Made by a program: the position numbers and the translations under genes
Shown here: one piece after another, positions 22,401 to 34,400 of the stretch
Layout: each line of letters opens with the position of its first letter
How positions within the stretch are numbered: the stretch's first letter is position 1
Notes under the pieces: model-generated
Told to the model about the DNA's origin: nothing
Database searches by the model: none
Seen by the model: the letters and a program-made list of their open reading frames with translations, nothing else
NCBI GenBank assembly: GCA_963662175.1
Contig: OY759216.1
Coordinates: forward strand, 38,829,087 to 38,893,086
Direction: 5' to 3'
From: Aradus depressus
Lineage: Eukaryota; Arthropoda; Insecta; Hemiptera; Aradidae
DNA length: 64,000 nt

Positions 22401-25400
22401 CTTTACTTCGCACCATATTTAATCATCAAGGCAACCAAGAGTAACAATGTTAATAAAATTTTCCTTATTTATCTATCAATATTTAATCAGCCGACAGTCA
22501 AAAGAATCAAAATACTCTGTTAAGTTATCTTTCCAAAGTGGAAGCCGCCATCCTAACAATGTCCCTAACTTAATTTGGTTTCTATATTTATCTACTAATG
22601 TTCTGTCCTGTATCGTCATGTTGAAACCTGCAAGCCGCTATCTTAATACTGTTCTAAATTAATTTGATTTTTACTTTATCTCGAAATGTCCTGTTTCGTC
22701 CTGTTGAGACCTGAAGCCCGCCGTTATAACAATGAGTCGAAGTTAATTTAATTCTTATACTATCTCGAAATGTCCTGTCCTGTCAAGTTTAGACCTGAAG
22801 CCCGCCAAATAAAATAACTAACAAAAATATTAACACAAAACGAAACGAAAAATATATGAACGCTAAACTATATAATACTTATTTACAATTCTTATTTACA
22901 AATATGCCCAGTATGGATATTTTCCTGAATTCCGAAAAATACCCAATTGCACTCAACTAGCCGGGGGTTCGTGGGACCCCAAGAATCCTGGTCAATTCCG
23001 TCTGCGGCGTTGATTTAGTCCCGGGCTCTTCCCTTGTCAATTTCCCGCGTCAATTTCGACCCTTTGTTCTTATATCTTTTCAAAAGAGAAATATGAAAAC
23101 GTCCCCTTTTTTGTCCTGTATCTGGGTTATGTTTAATTGTTACTAAATAAGGTCCTTCCCAGTATGGCAATAGTTTAGAAACTTCTTTGTTGTTTTTCGG
23201 TATCCTTAATGGTTCAACTAATACTAATCCCCCCATGATTAATTTCTGAGTTCTATGTTGTCTATCGTCTGTACCTATACGGATAGTATCGTCTGTCTTA
23301 TGTATGCATACCAGTGGAGACATGTATTGGCTTTCTGTATCCTCATTCATTTGTACGCACTCGTCTGTCAGTTCTGTTTTCGTATCTACTATTTCTTTTT
23401 CTATTATGTCCCCTTGTTGTACAGTTTCCGTAGTTAATTCTTGTCCCTGAATGTCCATGTCAGTCTGTAATTGTTTATTATGACCGGTCACGTCCTCAAT
23501 TTTTATGCTCAATTCTCGGAAACCTTTTCGTATATCTGTCCTTATTGATTGTAAGTTATCTGTCATCTCTGTCATGAACAATTCATTATTTTCTGTCATC
23601 TTTGTCATAAACAATTTATTCTCCGTCCTAATTGATGTCATATTTGATTCTATTTTTTCTGTCATCTCTGTCATTAACAATTTATTATTTAATTCATTAC
23701 TTTCTTTCATTTTCTTATTATCCGTCCTAATTGATATTATTTCTGTCATTAATAATTTACTATTTTCTGTCATTGTTTTCATGAATGTTTCTATGTCTAT
23801 ACTACTTATGTTTCTGTCTGTCGTCTTTTCTGTTGTTTCGTTTGTCTCCAGTATTAATTCCCCATTCGTCTCTTCGTCATCCCTTTGGTCACCCTTTGTC
23901 ATTGACTCACGTATTTTTGACCTTGTCCCTTCAGCCATTTTTAAATACAAAATAATATAATAGATATAAATCAATATAAATTATAAATTGTTCTCTTATC
24001 TCACCGGATTTCTTTCGTACCCGGCACAATCCACCATAAATTGAAGTGACCTTTGCTTGGGGCTTTAAACTTTTATTAATTACTATGAAAATGATTTTAC
24101 TTTTGGGGTTAACATGCGTACTCAGAAGGTGAACTAGGCTGTAGAGAATTTAGAGAACAATTTATAAGACAACATACATTTATTAACACAATTATTGACA
24201 TATATTAGTGAGGCGTCCCTCCATAATCGCACATCTGGAATAAAATATCTATCAAACATGAAATAAATTATATAGACTTAAATGTTCTGGTAACTCCCGC
24301 AACATGAAGGTGTCTATTGATGCTCATCCAGCCATTCGTCTCGATGTCGGAGAAATGTAAAATAAATGATTCCGTTACCTTGTAAGTCTTCTTTTTCTAA
24401 CCACGCTTAAGTCGGTGGTCTCTCCTCCAGGATCCACGACGATTGAGGAACTTCCAGTCCCTTCGAAGTAGGCAGCAGGGATGATTTCCCTCTAGCAGCA
24501 AAATGTGAGTCTTCGGTCTCCTACGTCCGGTCAAACAGGAGTCTCCTTCTTCCCACAGCTCAGCCAGGAATGTCTTCTCCCTCAATAGCTCAACTCTGAC
24601 TCCTTTCTCGTAGCTGAACGAGGACCGACTAACTCCTCTGATAGCTGACTGAAGACTGTCTACCTCCTCTGACACATCAGCCACGACTCTCTGATACTTC
24701 AGCAGCTCATCTAGGACCGACTACCTCCTCTGATAGCTCAACTAGGACTCACTCTTCATACCACACTTCAGCGAGGAATCCTCCAATTTCCATCCCCTCC
24801 ACTTTATGTATCTTCCACTAGTGCGCTTCTCGTGGTCGCTCTCATAATTATAATTACAATCGTTCTGGGATATGCGATATATCACAATATATTTGTACAT
24901 TTTCTCAATTTTTGACAAGAATTAATTGACTTTTGCGCTTTCTGACTTTCCTTACGATTAACTAGTCGAGTCAGCTGCCAAAATAAGCCCTAATTGGTTA
25001 GCATATTCCTTAATGACAATTTAGTTGGAAGTGAGAATTTGGGTTAGTTTTCCTCAAACGTCCGATAACTGGGAACTTGACTCTAAACTTTCTAATGATG
25101 CGCTAAAGTATCATCTTCGAGGGATGAAAGAAACAAACTTATGACAATTATATGCCATTAATCAGTGTAACATTGTGGAATGGTTATATAAATTCTGGCT
25201 CTCAAAACCGATCAAATCTGGACATATAGGACACCGTTTTAAAGAGCTTTATATGTATATGATTGTTGAGAAAAAAACTTCTTTCATTACTTCCATATCG
25301 TGGGACGGAGCTACGAAAATTCCATAAAAAACATCAAGTAACATTTTGAGCCACCATATTGACAAGATACGAGTCACAAAAGTTTTCATTTGAATAAGTA

Positions 25401-28400
25401 TATCAATGTGAAGTTATTTCCGTAATCTAACCTGTATAAAAGAATAAGTATTCTTGAGGCTCTCCGCCAGGTTCGTTATCAGCCTCATCTTCTCATCAGT
25501 CAGCAGGAAAGTCCTCCACAGTTCTCTGGGCTGAGTATAGTCATCCTCCTCTGACGAATTGTACCTGCAACAAAGATTAGCAAAAATATTGTTACTTTTA
25601 TGATAGAATGAAATGTATCGACATAAAATTTTATATGTGAATTCAAAACCTTATTAATTTTCAGCTGAATCAGGGGAAGGGGGATTCAGGGGAAAGGACT
25701 CAATTCAAAAATTCTAACTGCCGATGTAATGATTTTATCGACACAAAATTCAGTCAGAGAATTCACCAGCCCTTACGTAAGTTAACTATTGAATATTAGA
25801 GCAAACTGTCAACTGGTTTTGAAGAGGAAACGAAAAGTTAATTCATTCGTTCTGGGGAAGTAGGTACATTGCCATACGTTTTTTCATTTTTATAATCAGA
25901 AGGTTGGAAAACATGAAATTCTGTTTTAAAAGTAGCTTCGAATTGTTGACTGATTACATAACTTCCCCTATACTTCGTACAGCTGGGAAAGTAAAAGTAC
26001 CACACAACATTTGGTTTGAAAATAATTCAATAAGTTTTGCAAAATATCTCTTCTCGTATAAAAATTAACAAAAAGTTATAAAAATAATTAAAAATTACGA
26101 AGAAAAAACTACTCTCACAATTCCTTCAGTCTGCGAAGGGCATTATAAAGCATAAATAAAAACCAAGAACTTGTTCAACTTCTAAATTGTCACAAAAATA
26201 TATAGGTACATAATGGGTACCGGTTTCGGCTTTACGCCATCGTCAGTACAAAGTTCCAAGATGGCATTTAAGTTTGCTAGGTTGTCATATTTATACAATA
26301 ATTGAAAATTATTCTCAGGTTACCTGAGATTACTTAAGGCTGTGACACCTTGTTCCCTAGGGAAGCCCAAAGTGGGGGAGGGGGGGGGGGGGGGGGGGCT
26401 TTTTCATTAATAGTATAAACATTTGCTTTGGAATAATTTTAGTTCCATATTTGTTTGTATGTTTTCCATATTTTGCCATAATCTATTTTGCAGATTTACC
26501 GTACCTGAAAACCTTTCTTTGCTCATGTTTATTGGGACATTTTCTTATTTTGTCCTCACAATATGATTCTGAAGTTTAGTTCATATATTGGAGATTTATC
26601 ATACCTGAAGACCTCCCCATAAGTGGAGTAGGGTACATCCACGGCCGCAGGAGTGTTGAGCTGGTTCATAAAGCTGTTTGGATAATAATTGGGGGCCCCG
26701 CCCTGGTTGTCGGTATAGCAATGCTCCCCGTCCCGCTGGGTGTTGGAAATGTTGTTCCTGAAGGGGGCGTTGATCGGCAATTGGAGGTAGTTGGTGCCCA
26801 GTCGGTACAGCTGGGTGTCCGAGTAGGGGAACATCCGGGCCTGCATTATACAAAAATACATTACCAAAGCTAGCAATAAATAAAGAACTCCTTAGTTAGA
26901 TCTATTCAACAAGAAGGTACGTTCAGAAATGTACCAGCGGTCTACTATCGATTGTGTGCCGATTATAAGGTTATTTTTGTAAAATCCTATTAACAAATGT
27001 CTGTTCCCAGACGTAAACTGGTGATATGTCGTATAGCGGCAAATCGATTGAGCGAAAAATATTTAAAAAATACATTTTCAGGAGTTGGACTGTTAAGTTA
27101 GATGAAAAACCTGCTTCAAATAATATTTATGTTTTATTGCTTAGAATATAGATAAACTTTTTATTGCAATAAAGAATACAAGCTCTATGGCAATGGTTCT
27201 TTACAAAGCTGAGAGGTAGCGTGCTAGCCTAACTAACTTCACAAAATACATATTCTTATAGTTAGAGAAAAAAAAATAAAAAAAAGAAGATACTAAATTA
27301 GTAATAAGAGTAGTAACTAATTAAAAAGATTCAAATAATATTAAAATAAATCAATATATACGTGCTCTTTAATAGTAATATAAAGACATTATGGAAGCAA
27401 TTAGAAAACAAAAACAATTCAAAATAGTAGTAACCATAACAAAAATAAAAAATGCAAGTAAAATAAAAAACCTGCTTCAAATAATATTTACATTTTATTG
27501 CTAAGTATACTGTAACTAATCAAAATTATCTGCCCAACACCAATTCTAGTGCGTTTGTAAAGCGTAGTAAAAAAATTTATAACTAAGCCGTATATAACAC
27601 TGTTCAACAAAATGATTTTTTTTTCTTTATAGGAATTTTCGCGCTGAATTCAGTGTTGTAATTGCAATTTCTTGTTAACCTCTCTAGTTGTCATAATATT
27701 ATTATTTATTTGTTTACATAAAAAAAAAAAAACTGTATTTATTATAGATATTTCTCTTTTGTCAGGATTGAAATTATAACCGATAATATCAAAAAGATTA
27801 AAAAAGATTGTAAAATAATCAAACTATAGATATATGTAACTAGTGAAAAATAGCATTTTTTATATTTATTTATTTCAGTCCTGAAGAGTATTTAAAGTAT
27901 AGCAAAGATGAAAAAAAGACAGATAATAAGCGAATAATTGGATGCGTCCTGACGCCCGTTTATATCCACCATAAGTAGTCTATAGTTTTAGTTCTCTAGC
28001 TTATCTAATTCCAAGTCAGAGACGGTAAAAATAAATATTACAAATAATATATAATATTAATAGAATAGTGATTAGATATAATTTGTTGTCACTGTTAAAC
28101 TTACTTGCAAAATTTTGTCAGTACTTGGACGAATGCCTGGCACCAAATGGCCAGGGTTAAAGGCAAGTTGCTCCACATCCACAAAATAATTTTGTGGATT
28201 CTTGTTTAGAACAAATTGTCCAACCTTTATTGGCGGAATTTTATCTTCTGACCAATACTAAAAAGGGAAATATATTTATTTTCGAACAGTTAATTAAATT
28301 TAAAAAAATATATATATAAGAAAAAAATAAAAAATCTTACTTTGGTGGGATCTAAGGGATTAAAGGTCAATAACTGAGCTTGATGGGGAGTCAAAACTTG

Positions 28401-28609
28401 TATGTACAGGGTCCAAGAGGGATACTTGCCCTGGGCAATGGAGTTGTACAGGTCTCTGGCAGCATAGTCGCCAGAGGTAGCTCCAACCACTTCGGCGATC
28501 TTCTCGTTAAGGTATTGTTGTCCTTGATCAGGCTAAATTAAACAGAAAAAACTAGTCAGTGCAATTAATACTCTCGAAGTAACTTATGTCATATACATCT
28601 CATATATTC

Positions 28610-28660
<51 letters not shown>

Positions 28661-31398
28661 ACAATCTGATAGTATCACGTTGTGTAAATTCAGCTTTCTG
28701 TGACATTTTTTTACAAATCCCCCAATATTTGAGTTAAACTTTGCCATAATAAATATTTGGACGAAGCTTGCTCGCCTTAAGCTTAGCGGTGACACTTAAA
28801 ATGTGCATTTTTTTTTTTCTTCAGAATTTAATGCAGATAATTCATTCAATTTATTAGATTATCCATTGAAATAATGTTTTTATAAAAACAATTTTTACCT
28901 CATACTTGAATTTACAGTAGAAAACTTCTCCTAGGGCATTGACTAGGATAAACGTGTTGACTCCATAGCCTGGCAAAGTCGTGTAGCTAAAGGGAATCCC
29001 TTTGTCTGAAAATAACATCATATTCAGCGAGGTGGTCTCAGTTCGAAGTGTTCGGAAATCCCAAAATGCGTTTAAATCCTGGAAAAGAAATTCAAATACA
29101 TCCTGTTCAATATGACATGGCGTTAGTCACAACAAGACTACAAACATTTCAGAACAAAATTCTTCATGTGTTTTTGAAAGCATCATGGTTTGTCTGGAAC
29201 AGCCAAATCCATGAGGAATTGGGAGTTTCTCAAGTGGCAGTCTATTTGATGACCTTAGGCATTTAAGGGGGGGGGGGGGGGGGGATAAACTCAATATTAC
29301 TAATTCTTACTATAGGGGAGGGGGGTAAAGAATTTGATCTTATGTAAGTTTTTGAATTTAAAATCTACTATTTTCGCGCTAAGAAATGGCGCTATTGGAT
29401 AGCGCCATCTGTACTTAGTTCTCAAATTCAATATTGAATCCTACAGAAATCATATGGTCTCAGTAGTTCTAGACATTTTTTTATTCTATTGTCTCGCTGA
29501 CTAGGGATTTCCCTATTGCTTGAATTTTGAAAAATAATTGTCATTTTAGTATCATTTATTTATTATACCTGACATGTCTGGATATTTACATGCACTATTA
29601 TTTAAAGCTTGGGTACAAGCTTTTCCACGTAAAACTTCAAAGATTTGTCAAGAAGAGTCAAACATGTTTTGGAAAACCAATAAAGAAACTTTTAAAAATA
29701 ACTCCAGTGCTTTTGAGACCTGTGTTTCTCAAAAAATAATATTTTTTAATCAAACTGTCTTTTATTTTATCAATACGATAATTTCTTATCAAGGGGTGGG
29801 GGGGTAGTTGAAATTTTATGACATCTTACAATAGGGGGGGGGGGGAGGAGGGTCAAATTAGCTTTAAAAAAGCCTTACGTAATTTATGAATGGCCCCTTA
29901 GTGGATTACTACCACAGGACATTAGGCCTCTACCTGGACAAACCCAGTATAATCTTGACCAATTTATCCACCATCGAAGGTTCAAGCCAAGTTTATACCA
30001 AGATTTTCTGTGTTACCAAGTGCCTTTTGTGAAAATAATCTTTTTTCCTGGACCAATAAAGTTGTTTTTACTTTTATAAAAAAAAACAATAAAATAACTT
30101 GTAAATTAAAATAAGAATTACGTGTATTTGAGGACAGTTACGTTTAAGTTGGTGACTGGGTTTCTGTTCTGAGAATGGATGTAACTGACATAGAGGTAAG
30201 GGTCCCTCACTGGGAACACTGGCAAGTGGTTACCAACCATGTCCCAGATACCTTCATCTGTGTAGAACTTTATGGCAAACCCTCGCACACCTCTTTAGCA
30301 AAGTAAAAAAAAACATTTATTATTATTATTTTAATATTCAATATATTTATGATATATGTTTATGATATCAATATGTTTATGACCTAATCAAAAATCTTTA
30401 CAAGTAATAGTTGTAGAGAAAACTAACATACATATTTTATATTCAATACAATTTTACATTCCGAAAACCGCTCTGAAATATAACTTGATTACCTCGAAAC
30501 GGGTAAAATAAATTCCTTAGGAAATATTTCAAAATAATGTTTAAATTGTGTCGCGTTGCAACGAAAAATAAACTATTTTTTTATTATAAACTCAAGCACG
30601 CCTTCGGAAGGGACGTTAAGCGGTTTTCCCCGAACCTGTACGATGTCAGGTACTCGTCAGTCGGGAGCCATGTTGGCCGTGCGGGCTAGAGCGTAGGGCT
30701 TTGGTCGTCAACATGGTTTACGGGTTCGAATCCCGTCCGGGAGAGAGTTTTATTTCGTAGAGATAGAACTCCCTCCCGGGGCCATGGATGTCGTAAATAA
30801 CTATATAAGTCAGGGACAATGACTAATATACATCTAATATGCAAAAAAAAAAAGTTTGGAGCACCAAAAGGTGACGTTGTATTGTGATATATTTTATAAA
30901 AGAGTTTCCCCCTTCATCTCTAAAAATTGCTTGTGATCGTGGGCAATATTTCTGTTAGCTATCGAATGAATATAAAAAAAAATGTATTTGTGAGATAAAA
31001 TATATTTAATTTACTTTTTGGGTTGAGTAAGGACTCTTAATTCATTTATAATATATTATTAGAGAATCACTATTACCATTTATTTTTTTCCTTCCCAAAA
31101 AATAGCAATTACAAATGTTGCGTGAAGCACTGCCATCATATATGTATCTAAAATACATGTCTTCTTTCGGTTAACTATTTCTTTTGTCAAGCAGAATGTT
31201 CATTTTATAGAACAATTTATTTAATCGACTTCGGTATTCAAAAACAGTCAAATTTGATTTTGAAACTAGTTTTGTCTAAGTGTTAGAATACGGAAGTCAA
31301 CTCATTAAAATGTTCTATAAAAGGAAGATTCTGATTGACAGAGCAAAAAGTTAATCTAAATAACACATGTATTATAGACACTGACAGAGGCGTAGCTA

Positions 31399-31431
<33 letters not shown>

Positions 31432-34400
31432 AGCCCCTGGCCAAACCAAAAAACCAGGATAAAAATTAAATAAACTAAAAAAATAGTTTTTATTAAAAAT
31501 GAATTGCAAGTTACCAATAGGATCTTCAAATTTCCCGTGCATCTGATTCCTAAATCAGCAATCAGCTGTTACATAAATATATATGAATTCGATCATTTCA
31601 TTTCCTCGCTCAAAATCTTCATTTATGTTATACTATATACTCTTAAAGCTGATTTTACATGCGCAGTAAAAATGCAAAGCGCAGCAGCAGCAAATGCACG
31701 CTATTGGATGTGAGTCATTTAATTCTAAAAGCACGGAAACCACAGCGTTCATTTTCTGCTGCTGCGCTTTGCATTTTTGCTGCTCATGTAAAGTCAACTT
31801 AAGTATTACAGTCAGGGGGGAGCTTCTAGAGGTTCGAGTCTCCCAAATTAATAACAAAAAATCTGCAACGCTAATAACCACGGAAACTGCGGGCTGTGCA
31901 CCCGGGAGTCTATAACCCCCCATCCTCGTAGCCTAAATTTGCCCCCCCCCCCCGCTCAAAATCCTGGCTACGCCCCTGGACACTGATGATGGGAATGCTT
32001 CCTGATACATTTGTAATTGCTATTTTCTGAGAAGGCAAAACATAAATGGAAGAAATGATGCTGAAATAATATATTATATAATGTATATAATAATGTATTT
32101 AGAAGTAAGTTAAACTGCTTCCTGTCATGATAAATTTTGTGCGAAAATATCCAGTTAAGTGTGGAGAATGATAATTCATAAACATAGGGAAAAATTAAAT
32201 AAATAAAACATAACGCAACTGATAGTTGAGAAATTATTATTTTTTAAATAACCTAATTTGCATATAGATAATTTATGAGAACGATATGCAGTTTTTTACA
32301 AACTGACAGACCGACCTCTTGAAACCACACTGGTAGTGAGTGATACTGCCATCAGATCACCGTGATGTGATGTCACAGCGCAAAGAGACATTCGGATTAC
32401 AGATAATATAAGACCTACAAACTGACTGGCTGTTTGTGATCCGCCGTCCCATTACTTTCATAAGAGCTTTGAACCATCTGACAAAACTAGATCTCCGGGT
32501 CTACGAACCTTTCTGACTCAAATCTATTAACATACACGATCTTAGATTTCAGTTTAACTTATGAGAGGCCTTTAAGTCATGCATATTGTAAACATGCAGC
32601 CATTAGTATACGGCTCTAAATACCAAATAATGTTTATATAATTAACTTACCTATCAGAGTCGACAACCATTGTTTCAGCCTCTAACGAAAATCTAACAGC
32701 AATTGGAGTATGTTTCCCAATTTTGGAGAATAAAGAAGCTTTACAATACATTGTAATATCATTGGTTACAGTGAAGTAACCAAATGCACCTAAAATTATA
32801 GAAAAATTAAAAAAAAAACAACATTAGTCATATTTATATGAGTTTATGCCGGCGTGGACAATGAAAAATTAGCCACTCATTTCCTCTCGTAAAACAAATT
32901 ACGGCGGAGAATAATTGTCCTCGAGTGGGGGAAGATGTAGCCGCGATGGCCGTTCAATTTTGACTACAGGAATTCTTTAGTCCAAAATTTGCCACCCTTA
33001 ACTAAATGAAATTATACTACCCATTCAAACACAACTGAATAATACGAAATCGAATATAAATGAAAAAATAGTCACACTTTTTTTTTTTTAGTTGTAAGAA
33101 AAAAAAGGAAGGAGTTACATATAGGTTGCACTTTTACCTCTTGAAATCGCATCTCCATATGCATATTTATTTTACTTTATATTTATAATGTAATCTGTCA
33201 GAAATTCGAAGTTGCGTTTTCACCAAATTTCCATGTTTGCCAACACCCTAATTCTAAAAATGAAAAAAAAAGTCTGTCTGTATGTGTCTGTGAACACGAA
33301 AACTCCCTATAGAATGAATGTATCGACACAAAATTTTATATGTGTATCCAGAACCCTAAAATGATGACACTTATTAATTTTCAGCGGAATCGGCAGAAGA
33401 AGAAGGGTATCAAAGAGGGGCTCAACTCAAAGATCCCAAGAACTGCCGATTAATGAATGTATCGACATGAAATTTCGATTTCATATTTAAAGTCGAAACT
33501 TCATGAAGACAATACCTGTTAATTTTCATCAAATCGGCAAAGAGAAGGGGCTTCAGAGGAAGGACATCTCAATAACCATAATAGCTTCCATTGTAATGTA
33601 TTTATCGACACAAAATTTAATATGGGGATTTAGAAGCCCCTATGCGAGTCAACTACAGATTATTAGCCCAAACAGTCGACTAGTTTTGGAAGGGAAGCAA
33701 CAATTTAATTAATGGGGAAGTACACATTACTGGTGATGGCCCCGACAACTTTTTTTGTTTGTGAACAATGAATGAATAATTGTTGTGACACCCCAATAAG
33801 AACTGAATGTTTAATGAAGCCTTTAATTTGAGGTGATGTATCCCAAACCACTGAGAGACTGACCTGCTCCCTTGTCGTAGACAACTCGCCGTGGGATCCT
33901 CTCTCTATCGAGATGCTGTAACTCATCAATCAGGTCCACGTCCTGGATGAGGACGGGTCCCATGGCGCCTGCTGTCAACACGTTCCCTCTGTCACCGACT
34001 GGAGACCCCCAACCTGTAGTCAGCATCTTCTTCTGAACAGTAACACATACTTGGGTGTAATATCCAAAAATATGGAAATTAAATGTTTTAAAATGTTTTA
34101 AATAAAAATGAAAGTGCAAATGGAAATATAAAAATTGAAAGCCAGGAACTCGGTGGAAGAAGGGACGTCAGCAGCAATACCACGTAAGGAAGGGTGTGGA
34201 CCACCTGACATGGGCAGCCAATCGGTATGAAGGAAAAATGGAGGGAGAGCTACACGAAGCCAGCTAGGCGACACTTATAGAGTCACTCTCGAAGTGTGTT
34301 GGAAGAGCTCCCAACTGTTTTGAGATGTGAGTTGTAGAACTTTGTGTCAGTACAATTTTTATTATGTGAAAAAGAAAAGAAGTGAACTCCGAAGACCAGC

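Larger units (their letters stand above)
20893..24886 (-). mobile_element. Complete LTR retrotransposon, non-autonomous Ty3/Gypsy-like
   Basis: Two 845-bp LTRs (20,893-21,737 and 24,042-24,886) flank a 2.3-kb interior. In element orientation (-) the LTRs start TGTGATATAT and end GGTCACTTCA. ATATAT on both sides is a target-site duplication (four to six bases). A purine tract AAAGGGAGGCAAT abuts the 3' LTR at 21,738-21,750. The single ORF carries coiled coils and a GPY/F tail. No protease, RT, RNase H or integrase core is present, so it would need help from an autonomous relative. The LTRs look identical by eye, which implies a recent insertion into the last intron of the catalase-like gene. 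Confidence 0.93.

Noticed and set aside
26368..26399. Long G-run as a functional G-quadruplex
   Set aside because: Several such runs occur near transposon ends here; run length is also error-prone in assemblies, and nothing ties this one to a gene feature.
28899..29005. Shorter version of the catalase-like exon using TTTTCAG at 29,006
   Set aside because: The frame stays open upstream and the added residues ([18 protein letters not shown]) match catalase, so the acceptor near 29,079 is correct.
30674..30745. tRNA gene
   Set aside because: Same reasoning: B-box present, acceptor ends unpaired, followed by a SINE body and A tail.
34135..34300. Retrotransposon-like tail ([16 protein letters not shown] on +)
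   Set aside because: A short open stretch only; too little sequence to assign to any ORF2 family.
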